A DNA stretch of 64,000 nucleotides from Marisa cornuarietis (GCA_004794655.1 SMMW01000475.1:16001-80000); one strand, 5' to 3'. Positions 51,171 through 62,859 are shown, numbered from the stretch's first letter. Notes: generated by a model from the sequence alone, not told the origin. Numbers and translations: made by a program.

Positions 51171-51879
51171 TTTTGCTGTCACCTCGTGCCATTCCAACCT
51201 CTATGTCCTGGCACTGCTTCTCGATCCAGCTCTCTCTAGCTGCCTTCATCCCTTTCTTAATGGCACAATTCACTTCTTTGTATTTGGTTGCTGCTTCTGA
51301 TTTGCTTTTCTTTTCTCTCTTCAAGGCCCTCCTTTGGTCACAGAGGTCTAGTATGTCGTTCGTGACCCATGGCTGTTTCTTGTTTCTATGTCGCCCTAGA
51401 ACCTCTTGGGCTGTCGACAGTAGCACCTCTTTGATGTTTCCAGAGAGGGTGTCTACATCACAGTCCACCAGGTTCAGTGCGCCAAATTTTCCGCCAACCG
51501 TGGCCTTGAAGACTTCTGCAACCTTTGGGTCTTGCAGCTTCTCCAAATCAAAGCGAATTCGGGGAGTGTTTGAGAGTCGCTTCGCTTTCAGCCTCAGCTT
51601 CAGGTTTGTTAGAACAAGGTCATGGTCGCTGCCTATGTCAGCGCCTGGGTACGTCCTTGTCTTGGCCCTGTTGATGCTGGATTTGAAGCGTCTCGGCAGT
51701 AGGATGTAGTCGATCTGATTATGGACCAGTCCGTCTGGTGAGTGCCAGGTGGCCGTCCTTGATTTCTTGTGGGGATACAAGGTGTTGGCTAAGGTGAGTC
51801 TCTGGTTCTGTGCGAACCGTTCCTGCCCATTGCTGGTAGGCGTCTGGTCCGACCTTGGCGTTCCAGTCTCCGAGCACAA
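51154..51879 (-). pseudogene. LINE copy B endonuclease-RT linker frame
   Basis: Contains the last endonuclease motif (GSDHDLVL) and the linker (RHRNKKQPWVTNDILDLCD). It ends after a one-base deletion in GDSKRPTNF, where copy C reads GDSKKAYQLL. Confidence 0.88.
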
Positions 51880-52480
51880 CCAGGATGTCCTTTTTTGGAA
51901 CTGCCTTCACAATCTTGTCCAGTTGTTGGTAGAATTCTTCCACTTCGTCGTCTCCATGTGTGGAAGTTGGAGCGTATACTTGGACAATGGTGACATTATG
52001 AGGCTTGGCTGAGACACGAATGGAGATCAGCCGGCTGGATACGGGTATACAGCTGATGACGGCCGCGGCCACCTTCCTGTGCACAAGGAAGCCCACGCCG
52101 TACTCATGCCTGGTGTCCTCCCCACTGTACCACAGTCTGTGGCCGTCTTCCGTCACTGTTTCCCCAAATCCTGTCCATCTGACCTCCGCCAGTCCCACAA
52201 TGTCCCACTGATACCGTTTCAGCTCGTGTGTGAGTTGGTGCACTTTTCCGCACTGGTATAACGTGCGTACGTTCCACGTGCCAATGGTTGTTCCTTCTCT
52301 TAGTTTGATTTCTGTTTTGGTTTCAGTCTTGGTCTTGGCTCCAGTAGCACACTTTTCGCTGACCCCACGCTGGAGCCTCCCGATAGGGTGCGCGGTCGTT
52401 GTTAGTCCGGGCCGCGACCGATCCGGCATGTTATCTCTTTTCTGGCGTATATCCATGGTCCTTTCATTGAGCTTATACAC
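51719..52480 (-). pseudogene. LINE copy B endonuclease domain
   Basis: 253 codons, almost identical to 1328-2089, with the same motifs and the same out-of-frame tail after the 53-bp deletion. Confidence 0.9.
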
Positions 52481-52536
52481 TTGGTAGCGCTAATCCCTTC
52501 TCCAAGTGAACCACAGCCGATTGTCAGCCTGGTCGG

Positions 52537-52804
52537 TTTTTTTTTTTTTCACCTGCCGGCATGGAGCGGTCAACTCAGACGTCTCAAACTGCGAAGTAGG
52601 CCATCTATTTTAATTTTTGAATCTATATTTTATAAATGCTCCAACCACTCTGAGAGAGGCTTTTATAAGACCATAAGCTTAAAATTTGATGTTTGATGGG
52701 CTAGTTTAACGATCATGTGACTAGTATAGAAACTTAGAAAACCATGTGGTTGCCGCTGCCGCCATTTTTTTCACCTGCCGGCATGGAGCGGTCAACTCAG
52801 ACGA
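52537..52804. repeat. 221-bp unit upstream of LINE copy B (one full plus a partial)
   Basis: A T-run followed by CACCTGCCGGCATGGAGCGG at 52550 and 52772. Copy A has one extra unit. Confidence 0.85.
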
Positions 52805-52818
52805 CAAAAATTTTCTCT

Positions 52819-52984
52819 CATCCTAGCCAAGGAAAAATGGCCCCACTGCCTTGGGGGAATCTTGGGAAAGATAAAGGCTAAGGGAGTAAACCCCTACAGA
52901 AAATCCTGATACTAACACGGCATCAGTGGGCGAAGACTCTCCACGACGAGAGTACCGGCCAGGGCCCAGCGCCTACGTGTTCAC
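52819..52984 (+). repeat. LINE 5'-UTR-like block, inverted, copy B
   Basis: Duplicate of 2676-2847, with the same inverted relation to the minus-strand LINE ORF. Confidence 0.65.
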
Positions 52985-54755
52985 ACAGGCCTACACAATC
53001 TAAGGCAATACAAGCCTGACTCGACTAGCGGCGCTACACGCCCGCAGAAAAACTCTCTACTGTACTCTCGCTCGCCTTCCTTCCTTAAACATTCATTCTC
53101 ACGGCTTATATACATAATACAAACACATCTAGAAACATCGAGATCTACTCGTCACGCATGCGCACTCTCACACTGAACAGTCTGGGTTATCGAGGCTTGC
53201 GTCGGACACCCACTCACGCACCCGCTAGAATGATCTCAGCGCTTGGTTAATTACAGTCACGCGGCCGACGGGTCAGTCAACCTGGGGTCAAACACGCCAT
53301 CAAAGCGCCGGTGACCCGTCACACAGACCGCTAGCAGGTAATTAGTAACAGACAGTGTAGAGGGAAACAAACCGGCCGCTGTTTATAGACGGTTGGTAGA
53401 CAACATCAGTGTCTATCTGTGTTGACCACTGCTACTACTGACAGTCGTTTGTTACTGGTAATGAAGGTTGGTGGAGGCTTGGGACTCGGGTGTCGAAGAT
53501 TTGTGACTGTCGTGTGAACGTTGTACGTTCATAACTGCCACCCACGAGTTTCGCGGGGAAGATGCTTTATCTTCACGAGAAAACGTAGGAAGATTAAAGC
53601 ACTAGGCTTCTCTAGTCTTACTGTTATTTTTTTATTTTACGGGATTACATTTGGAAGAAAACATACTCACTGATAAAGTGCAGTGTTGCAGTATTCCAAG
53701 TTTTACGCCGAACGTAGACACTGGCCCCGGGGAGCCTGCTACCCACGTCAACATAATCTCGCAGGGGGGAACCATCCGTACGATAATCACACGTTGACCA
53801 CTCACAGTTGTCAGTACCCGGCTCACGAGCCCGCACCACTGCTATTACCCGAACACAAGACTTAACGACGTGTGATTTAACGTATAACAATAAAGATTTA
53901 TTTAACAGAAAAACACATGTGAATATATGCATACAACAAACAGACGTGTAGAGGGTGTCCCAGTACTATCCAAGCTAAATGTATCTCCACTCACAGTTCC
54001 GTACCCACATGCAACACCTCTACCCTGGCGCCTCCCTTTCTTGTACAAGGTGTCTTTGGATTGTCAACAACCCACCATGTTAATTATGTTGATAGCAAAC
54101 AAAAACAACCAGCTTTTTCACGTATGCAAACATAAAACAGTATCCATCTATATAATTGTTTATTAAATTGTTTAATATAGAACAATTTATAAAGATAGTA
54201 TAATAAATTATACCCTTGACATGAAATGTATTGTCGAAGACAAACATTGAGTGACTGCTATGGACACGTAATAGAAGCTTGGAAATCCTTTCTGTCACCT
54301 TATTGACAGCGCCTGGAGGAGACAATAAGCCGGTCTGTCGTCTTTCTAGCTGCTAGTGCTAGTCCAAACAATTACAATCCGACAATTAGTTCAGCAGCAA
54401 GTACCATACTCAGGATCCCCTTCAAAATAGTCACAATCTTGCAAAAGTCTATCCGGCTCTGTGTGTCTTTGCTGTGTCTTTTATTCCATATATAATCCGT
54501 GCACATCTGAATATGAACTATGTATGTTGTCAGAACCACTACACACACTGACGCATTGAACAACACAACACATCGACTTGTCAATGGGCTTCTCGTCGCT
54601 CTTTTATTAAATTAGCCCTCTAGGTCTGTTGCTCTTTTGTTTGCTGTTTCTTTCGTTTTGTTGACTGTTTGTTTTTCTTTTCACTTTTCAGTTTTGTTTT
54701 TAGCGAAATGTCGTACACACACATAAAGCAATATACAACGTACCACAGATATCAA
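52985..54755. other. Non-LINE cargo of the duplication, copy B
   Basis: Near-identical to 2848-4616, including the exon-like open stretch (about 53843-53671, minus) with its GTGAGT donor. Confidence 0.6.
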
Positions 54756-56204
54756 AAATTCCTTACAAGTGCTACAATCACATATAAAAAAATTCCTTAC
54801 AAGGGCTAAGGACTGACTCGCTTGGTCAGACTATTTACAGCCCGATTCCCCCGACCATAATTTTGCCCCACAAGATTTTATCAAGTCCCAGTTGAGAACC
54901 CTGGACTGCAATACCGCCCGGCAATTCAGTCCGGGGTTAGTTACCATCCCCATCATAATTTAGTCCGTGAAACCTACACAATCCCGTTGTTATTCCGTCT
55001 CTAAGGTTACAGAGTAACATATCCTGCCGTCGACGGTCTGGTGTACTCCTCGGTCTCCAAACACCAGACGTAGATAATGGGCTCCCCCTCCTCCGATCTG
55101 GAACAACTCCGTCCACCATGCAGACCTTCTCTTGCGTGGATGGTCTCCCTTCAGTGGGTCCGTCGCGCGTGGGATGCTCTCTGGCCTCGCCGCTATACAG
55201 TACTTGTACTCTCCTCCTCCTTGTTGGGTCCCCCCGCGATTCCTGTAACTAAGTGAATAATGAGTCTGCTGAATTTACAAGTTAACACTTCCTGAAAAGT
55301 TAAATTCGTATTACCTTGTGTAGGCAAGAAACTGAGTTCAACTATTCCCGGTCTCTGTACCCACACTTGGACCACGGACTTGTATGACTGCACTGCTTGC
55401 AGACGATTTTTTCAGTGAAGTCATAGAACGAGGCTGGTTACGAAATAGCTTCCGGTTTATTCACATTCATTGTTAAGGCTCGCCGAGACTAACATCGGAG
55501 AACTTGGCAAGAGGCTCAGTGTTGGTCTCGGCAGACAGACAGCAGTCCACCTGTACACGTCCGTGCTTGGACAGGACGACCTTCCGTCTCGGCGGTTTTC
55601 TTGGCAATGCTGTCTCCTCGCTCAGTCAGTCAGATCGCGAGATGACCTCGTGTTACTACTATTAACAGTGGCACAAGGGACATAAGCACGAACACAGTTG
55701 CCCTTTTCGTGCTCAAGGGAAGTAACTCACTTCCCTGACAGTATGCTGTCAGAAACAAACCTGCCACAACATACATTGGCCATATTCAGATATGCACAGA
55801 TTGCCGTGTGCAACAATCATCCACCCTAAGTGACCTGCAACTACATACCTGTCTAACCTTTATTGCTGGCTACACGGAGCTACATATTACATGTATTTCC
55901 TTCCTTGTAAATCACTTTTTTAAGATCCATATTTTTTCTGTTTGCCTATCTTTTAAGTACCTTTTACATGCTTGTTTACTGATAATCACTTCATCATCAA
56001 CATCTTCATTGGTATTACTTTTAGTACAGATAAAGCTATAAAAAAACTGTGCGTGTCCACGCACGCACACAAGGCCAAAAAAAGAAGGAACCTGCCCCGT
56101 GCACAGGGGTGGGACACACAAAACAGGGAGAGAGCGAAAAACACTCAAAAAGGGGGGTTGAAGCAGGGGAGACAACGCCTGCACACACTGCAGCGTAGCT
56201 TCGC
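54756..56204. other. Intergenic stretch, nothing recognised
   Basis: No domain-bearing frame. AAATTCCTTACAAG is repeated at 54761 and 54790. The rest looks like unannotated repeat or unique sequence. Confidence 0.5.
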
Positions 56205-56590
56205 TTTAGCGGCTTGAGGGGACTAGTTCTGAGGATTTCTTTGTATTTTGTTATTTTTACAAGCTAATTTTGATTTTGGAGTCCATTGTTTGACCTGTCG
56301 TGATCCTAGTGATGTGGTGGACTGTGTTTCTCGATTGTGACATTTAATTTCACTTCTACGGCTTCTGTTGATTTGTTAACAAACTACCCTTCCTTCCACG
56401 ACGCCATGTTCATCTCTGTTTAGTTTCTTGTTTGTGTAGTCGGCAGCGAGATGGAACGTATGTAATGTGGCTACACTTCTTGATGACTTGAGGCAGCAGA
56501 ACTGTCTACAACTTGTGTGACCTGAGGTGGTTTATCCTCAGACTTCTTGATCTTTTATTTTCAATGATTTCGCCGATGGCTGCAGATTTA
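56205..56590 (+). repeat. Interspersed repeat, copy 2
   Basis: Inverted relative to 22930-23345, with the shared end GGCTTGAGGGGACTAG and body TTTTGATTTTGGAGTCCATT. No coding content. Confidence 0.75.
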
Positions 56591-57189
56591 AACTCATCTT
56601 CGCCGGTGAAATGTGTCGCCAGGCCGATCAGACAAATCTGACTGATGCTGATGCTGATGCTGAGAAAGGCCAACTTGTTTTTGAAACCTTTGACCTGACT
56701 TTTGTAATTCATATTTTTCTTGCTAAACAAAAAAGCTGGTAAAGTTCCTAGATTCAAGAGTACCAAGAGGCCAAAGACAGACAAAAGTTATATCAAGCAA
56801 ACCAGTTACAACTAGCCTGATGATCTTACTACAAGAACTCGGCTATTTTTCAGTGATACTAAAACTAACCCCATACAACTGTAAACACATCCATGTCATT
56901 GCTAGTACCGATATTTTCAATGTGTACATTATCATGGTCAGACCATGTCAAGGAAATGCATCCTGACATGTAAACAAAGGAGAGTTTTCTCCCCTGGCGG
57001 GAAGGATGGCGGGAAAAAAAGATGGGAGAAGAAAAGAAGAGTGAGGCAAGTGCGCAGAGGTGAAGAAGTGACTGTGTGGTTGGTACTTTTCTTTATATAA
57101 CAGTTTTGTGAGGAGACTGCTATGTGGATTCTGTGGGGAAAGTAACAGACACGTACCCTGCGGTGGGGGATTTTAATCCATAAAATGTA
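56591..57189. other. Intergenic stretch, nothing recognised
   Basis: No supported gene or element. Confidence 0.5.
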
Positions 57190-57405
57190 CCGGGAAGCGA
57201 CTATGTGGTCTTTCGCTAACTCTTGCCTGCTGTGTGGACTTTACCTTCATCCCTCGATCATTAGGAGCGACTATGTGGTTTTTCGCTGACCCCTAGTTGC
57301 TGTGTGGACTTTACCTGCTCAAACTCATCAGAAGCGACGGGGTAGATTTTCGCTTGACTTTTATTCGACTTGCGATGTAAAGCAACTGTGTGTGGACTCC
57401 ACTGG
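57190..57405. repeat. Degenerate tandem repeat of about 70 bp (3 copies)
   Basis: GCGACTATGTGGTCTTTCGCT and TGTGTGGACTTTACCT recur at 57196, 57267 and, degraded, 57333. Confidence 0.7.
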
Positions 57406-57652
57406 CTACCAGATTACTGTGTGCTACTCTTAACCCTCTTTGCAACGTATCCAAAGCCTATGGAAGGACCTTGATGGATGTTTAACTGGTTTTTAACTAA
57501 GAGCTCCGTATTTTTCTTTAATTTTGAGATGTTAATTGTAATGCATTTACCATAGTCCAGGCGTTCGTGTGGATTTTGAGTTGCATGTGTAATGATATTT
57601 GTTTTGGCCTTAGAAATTATGATCCTTGTCTGGACAGCCTTAAGGGTTAGTG

Positions 57653-57828
57653 CAGCGTTTCTCAACCTTTTACTTGTGACGCCCCCCCGATGAATAAAGG
57701 TACGTCCGCGCGCCCCCCTTAGCCACTAATACCTATATGAGATATGAGAAAATGACCGCCTTTGCGGCCCCCTTTTCAGCAGCTTGCGCCCCCCTTGGGG
57801 GGCGCGCCCCCCAGGTTGAGAACCGCGG
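57653..57828. mobile_element. hAT-type MITE (176 bp) with 8-bp target duplication
   Basis: The termini CAGCGTTTCTCAACCT and, reversed, CCGCGGTTCTCAACCT are typical hAT ends. GGTTAGTG flanks both sides (57645-57652 and 57829-57836). The interior is rich in runs of C and G and contains no ORF. Confidence 0.93.
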
Positions 57829-57830
57829 GG

Positions 57831-57831
<1 letters not shown>

Positions 57832-57879
<48 letters not shown>
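57832..57879. repeat. (GT)n microsatellite next to the hAT MITE
   Basis: About 22 GT repeats beginning within the right target duplication. Confidence 0.97.
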
Positions 57880-57881
<2 letters not shown>

Positions 57882-57904
57882 AGTTATATCCTGGCTATAG
57901 AGGC

Positions 57905-58402
57905 ACGGACATTCGGCATGACATTGGCTGAATGTCGACGGAAGGACACGATTGGTGGTGTGTTTATGCAAATTTCTTTCTCATACATACATTAAAGCCT
58001 TAAACCCCTCTTTGATTGGCTGAATTTCGACGGAAAGACACCAATAGGGGCGTGTTTATGCAAATTTCTTTCTCATGCATACAATTAAGCCTTAATCTCC
58101 TCTCTGATTGGCTGAATTTCCACGGAAGGACACGATTGGGGGCGTGTTTATGCAAATTTCTTTCTCATGCGTACATTAAAGCCTTAATCACCTCTGCGAT
58201 TGGCTGAATTTCGACGGAAGGACACGATTGGGGCGTGTTTATGCAAATTTCTTTCTCATGCATACAATTAAGCCTTAATCTCCTCTCTGATTGGCTGAAT
58301 TTCCACGGAAGGACACGATTGGGGCGTGTTTATGCAAATTTCTTTCTCATGCATACATTAAAGCCTTAAACCCCGTTGTGTTTTGCGTGTTTATGCAAAT
58401 CA
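57905..58402 (+). repeat. 91-bp tandem array with octamer and CCAAT-type motifs
   Basis: About five units of 91-92 bp. Each contains GTGTTTATGCAAATTTCTTT, with ATGCAAAT at 57966, 58058, 58150, 58241, 58332 and 58393. Units also carry ATTGGCTGAAT, the reverse of a CCAAT box. Octamer plus CCAAT is a pairing known from histone gene promoters, but no histone ORF is present. Function is unproven. Confidence 0.9.
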
Positions 58403-59510
58403 GTATCGTGTTGAGAGTCTGAACTACTCTGAAACACTTGACTAGTAGCTGAACATTTGTTCTTGCTTTTGTTGCCGTCATGTTCCATGTCTTCACCATC
58501 TCTGGCAGAAAACGTTTTGTGTCGCTCAATATTGTGATTATCCAAATCACTGGACGTAATAAACGAATGTGGATCATCAGGTTGCTCATTAAGATTCTTC
58601 TCCTGTTTCATTTGGGTTTTTGCTTTCCTCCCGGAGATGATTTGATGAAGCTGAGAAATGCCTAATCACTAGGAATTTTTCGAAAGACCCTCTTTGACTT
58701 CTTTCCAATTCGTCTCGCTCTTTCCTCTTTTTTCTTTTCTTTGCGCCGGAATCGTATTTTCTGTCCTTGTCTCTGTCTCTACCCATATCCGATTTAATAA
58801 TATCAATCTCAACGGCAAAACAAGAAAAACGCCAGACAATGTGAATCAGCTAAACACACAGCACTGGCACTAAAATAATCGCTCACGAAACTGGAGGTCG
58901 GGAGATGGTGATGCGAACCACGAGGACATATAATGAGAGGAAGCACTCACGACCCACCCCCCAAAAAAATAAAGCTCGCCAATTACAGTTATCTTTCGCA
59001 ACTTGATGCGAAGAAAGAGAACATGGTACAAGCCAGCGAAGGTTATTGTCACAAACCTGCTGTGTTGTGTTTTTTTTTTTACTGAGAAAGTGACGGGAAA
59101 TGGATAATGAGGGGAGAGGTGCCAAAGGCGAGCGATCGGCGTGTGTCGGCGTGCGTGTCCTGAGATGGCTGACAGTTTAATTAAAGGCTGTTGAAAGGAT
59201 GGTATGGAAAGAGTTGAGAATAATGCAAAGTGTTTTGTTGTGCTTTTGATTTTATTCCTGACAGTGATGGGGTCAGGCAAGTGCAGCACGGTTTGACGAG
59301 CTAATCCTGTTAATAAATGGATACAGTCACCTGAATTTTCTAACAAACCCTTATGTAAGGAAATGTGGTTTGTTTTTATTTCAAGCAAACTACGAACTGT
59401 CTCATCCCGAGGGTGTACTTGCTAGCGCGGGGCCCCCATCAGACGCGGCGCATTGGGCGGTCTTCCTGCTCGCCCCCCACCCCGACCAACCTAGCGCCGG
59501 CTCTGTTTAC
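58403..59510. other. Intergenic stretch, nothing recognised
   Basis: A 172-codon minus-strand frame at 59388-58870 has no recognisable domain and low-complexity parts. No gene is called. Confidence 0.5.
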
Positions 59511-59870
59511 AAAAACTTTCGCAATACGCATTCCATTTTCTTCAAACCTGGTTTATAAGCGGCACACAAGCAGTACAAGTCAACAATAGTCTTCATATTT
59601 CATAGATGCTGCTTGATCTTGTTTCATTTACACTATTACAATATACATGGTAATATATAGCCGACAGGCTGAAAACCTCATCTTTAGAATAACTTTCACA
59701 ATACCCATTGGATTGGCTTCAAATTTTGTTTATTTGTGGGACAGAAGAAGTACTAATCAACAATAGTCTATATAGTTCATAGATGCTGCTTGATCTTGTT
59801 TTATTTACACTCTTACAATATACATGAAAGCAGATTATTATATTGTGCGGTGTACTACAGACAATCACTT
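59511..59870. repeat. Degenerate 177-bp tandem duplication
   Basis: ACTTTCGCAATACGCATTCC (59513) and ACTTTCACAATACCCATTGG (about 59690) begin two copies that share CATAGATGCTGCTTGATCTT and ACAATATACATG. Confidence 0.85.
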
Positions 59871-60439
59871 TGCCGGAAGCTGTTTTATTCCTTTAACTGC
59901 CAACTCCTTTACTTCCTGTTATATTCTTTATTCTTGTTGATCTAGGTGCTGGAAAAGCTGTTCCTGCTATATTTTGATGAAGCATCATACATGAAGTTCG
60001 TACAAAAGTGAAGATGAAGTAGTTTCTATGAATGATACAGTCTATTATGCATGTTCACCCTTCCTTCTACTGTTTTTAACCAAACTGCTATAAAGTCTTT
60101 TCGGGATTGTCAACATTTTGTCAATATTCCGTTATTTTGAGTGTCGTGAAGTCAAACTGGTTCCTAAAACAAGTTTGTGAAGAGATGGAGTAAACAGTCA
60201 AGCAGATTACGCGACTGTATAGTGTAATGTAGACTAAGATGCTGCCCACCGCCGATTTTAAACATATTTTGACAAATTTTATTGGGAAGTGTAAATTGAT
60301 GGGTCAATTCTTAGTTTGACGCATTGCGCTAGGTATTTCTCTCGAAGGCTTAATAGAGGGATGGGTGTAGCGGCGACACAGTGTACCCACCTCTCTGTCA
60401 CTTGCAATACATAGGAACACGGGTTTTTCAAGCTCCACG

Positions 60440-60571
60440 TGCTGCCCCTGGCTGATTGGCTGAATTTCGACGGAAAGACACGTATAGGGGCGTGTTTATG
60501 CAAATTTGTTTCTCATCCATACAGTAAAGCCTTAAACTCCTCTCTGATTGGCTGAATTTGGACAGAAGTAC
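60440..60571 (+). repeat. Further octamer/CCAAT unit
   Basis: One unit of the 91-bp family (ATGCAAAT at 60498, ATTGGCTGAATTT at 60457 and 60546), interrupted at its right by a LINE fragment. Confidence 0.85.
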
Positions 60572-60687
60572 ACGAAGAATGGAAAGGGAGATGAAAGGAA
60601 AGGGCTGGACATGGGGTCGCCTGGAGCGAGTTTCAGCCGATCGACATCAGTGGCGGGCTCTGGTTGAGGCCTTATAAGCTACTAGGG

Positions 60688-60744
<57 letters not shown>
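60572..60744 (+). mobile_element. RTE LINE 3' fragment with (GATT)n tail
   Basis: The plus strand reads TWGRLERVSADRHQWRALVE, the C-terminal end of RTE-type LINE proteins, then a stop and (GATT)n over about 55 bp. It is strongly 5' truncated and sits inside the octamer-repeat region. The tail differs from the (GACT)n tail of copies A-C, so this is another RTE family. Confidence 0.85.
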
Positions 60745-60745
<1 letters not shown>

Positions 60746-61060
60746 CGGTGTCTTATGCAAATTTTTTCTGATGAATGCATTAAGGCAGCAGTGTCTTTGC
60801 TACACCTTTATCTGATAAGGGGGCGTGTCTTATGCAAATTTCTTTCTAATGAAATAAGTGAATGTGGGAGTGTCTTATGCAGATTTATTTTTGATGGAAT
60901 ACGTTAAGGCAGCAGTTTCTTTGATACACCACTTTCTCATTGGCTGCCGTAAAGAAGGCGTGTCCTATGCAAATTTCTTTCTGGTGGAATACATTTACTC
61001 AATGATGTCCTAGCTAGACCTCTTTCTGACTGGCTTCCGTAATCAAGACGAAGTTTTTGA
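60745..61060 (+). repeat. Diverged octamer-repeat units
   Basis: GTCTTATGCAAATTT-like segments at 60755, 60832 and 60967 (exact ATGCAAAT) and a variant ATGCAGAT near 60877. CATTGGCTGCC lies at 60940. Spacing is irregular, 77-90 bp or more. Confidence 0.8.
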
Positions 61061-62063
61061 AGATGGGGCGGACGACATTTTCAGCGTTAGGCAATCCATT
61101 GGTAGCGTTACCAGTAATGCCTTGAGTTAGAGAGCGACTGGGTAAGCGATTTTGAAAGTATTTATGCCATTTTTTGTTTTATTTGATGTAAATAGGTTTG
61201 GCATCTTGTCTACGCATGCTCTGTAAATAGTTTTCTGTGTGTTTTGGACAAATAACAGTAACATTTGAACTTGTACAGCAGTTTAAAAGTGAAAGTTTAT
61301 TTTTTGTTAATGTTGTGAGCATGTGAACTGTTAATTTTCTTGGATGATTGCTGGCACCAAAGTGAAGATAGACAGCTGACATTATTTTTATTGCAAAGTT
61401 CAAGCTTTTTCCTTTCTAAACTGTATAGGTTTCTTGATCTATATCAAAATTTAAAAAAACAATAAAACAAAACAAACCAGACCCCGTTTGCCATCACCAC
61501 TTCTAATTTTAAGCGGTGATTGTTAAAAGTCTTTTTTTGTTTTATCCAGGAGTAAGATGAGTCAGATTCTGAGTCAGACAGCGAATTTGAAGGTATTTAT
61601 GCCATTTTTTTTTTGGTGTTGCTCTATTTGATGTAAATAGGTTTCTGATACGCAGGTATGGAGCTACTAGGAAAATATTAAATTATTTTGACTTTTTTCA
61701 TTTTATTTGTTTGCCTTGTGACCAATGTGGGCGTGTCCTGTATCCTGTATGAAAATTCAAACATATTTTATCATCAATTCTGTATTATGAATTAGATTAG
61801 TGTTTTATTGATTTTTTTTTGTCGTTCTCTTCGTTCGATTTCTTTTGTCCCGTTATGCATTTGTCGGTGTGTCATTTGATTTACAAGGATTTTTTTTTTA
61901 TAAGTGTGTTTGGGTAGTATGTCAGAGTAGAAATCCTGGTGGATTATCATCAAGGGATGAAAAATCATTTCTGATTACTTCCAGTAAATGTTATTTTTTA
62001 CAGTTTTCATTTTTTTCTTTAGTTTGGTTTTACTAATGCTGTATTCAAAGAATAAAAAAATAA
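61061..62063. other. Intergenic stretch with a short duplication
   Basis: GTATTTATGCCATTTTTT with ATTTGATGTAAATAGGTTT occurs at about 61158-61199 and 61593-61646. Between them an acidic reading (SDSESDSEFEG) lies near 61558-61593. No gene is called. Confidence 0.5.
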
Positions 62064-62510
62064 TTATAAGTAGTTTTTACAGTCAGAGGGATCCAGGTTT
62101 GCCTTTTTCAACAAGGGCTTGACAACAGCCTGCTTAAAACACCGTGGAACACAACCTGCTCTCAAACTGGCATTAATAATGTCCACAATGACAGGAAATA
62201 GAATGTCTAGAAGTTGAATAATAAATTTAGTTGGTACAGGATCCACAGCACATGAAGTTTTAGTTGATCTCGCTACAAGTTTCCTCAAGTAGCTCTCATC
62301 AATAGACGTGAAAGAAGTCAGCAGTACACCAGCAAATGGCACAGAATAGTCTTCCTCACACTCTGGCAACTCACAAGCTGCACTCTCAAGTCCAGCACTA
62401 ATTTCCTTTATCTTATTAACAAAGAAGGAAGACAGCTGATCAGCAGCTGACTTGACATCCACCTCAGGAAGAACCGGACTAGTTCCGTTCTTACCCAACA
62501 AGCTGTTCAC
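62064..62510 (-). pseudogene. CR1/L2-type LINE reverse transcriptase fragment
   Basis: 148 codons with DQLSSFFVNKIKEI, CAVDPVPTKFIIQLL, FKQAVVKPLLKKANLD and CKNYL, the N-terminal fingers region of a CR1/L2 reverse transcriptase. It stops before the FADD motif, so only a short piece remains. Confidence 0.85.
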
Positions 62511-62859
62511 AATGTCAAAATCAATGTCAATGTCAAATATCCTCCGCTTTACTTAACATTTCAAGCAAACAGTTTGCATCATCAAAGTAGTTTACTCCTT
62601 TTCTCCTTTTAATTTTAGACAAAGTTGATGTGATGTGTGAGCTAATATTATGGCGCGCTGTAAGATTATTTTGTAAATTTGAAAAGCCCTTCAATTTTCA
62701 AAATTTTTTGATTATTTAGTTTGAGAAACCACGTGGCTGTCTTGCTAATTACGCTTCCAACTTTGTGCACCACTTGGTGTGGGCAGCTAGCCCTGACACA
62801 GACCTCCCCGAGCAAGCGTGATCGGGTTCAGGGAATGACCGCATTCCTCAGCCTTCTGC
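62511..62859. other. Stretch between two LINE relics
   Basis: AT-rich at the left and possibly remaining CR1/L2 sequence to about 62640. The last 90 bp before 62860 may belong to the RTE 5' region. Confidence 0.4.

Larger units (their letters stand above)
49414..52536 (-). mobile_element. RTE-like LINE, copy B (nearly full length)
   Basis: On the minus strand, endonuclease frame 52480-51719, middle frame 51879-51154, then the reverse transcriptase frame open from about 51170 to 49421. The 3' end is a (GACT)n tail. Two lesions break the ORF: the 53-bp endonuclease deletion shared with copy A, and a one-base loss in a T-run near 51171 that A lacks. The C-terminus is complete (HVLPPTPGARQGTTD). 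It lies in the duplicated segment. Confidence 0.93.
50393..54755. repeat. Segmental duplication copy B
   Basis: Direct repeat of 1-4616. After 54755 the sequence is unrelated to the LINE that follows copy A. Confidence 0.95.

Noticed and set aside
58870..59388. 172-codon minus-strand frame as a gene
   Set aside because: No recognisable domain, no splice or start context, and partly low complexity.
61158..61646. Acidic SDSESDSEFEG reading as a transposase N-terminus
   Set aside because: It is too short, lies beside a short sequence duplication, and no downstream transposase motif was found.
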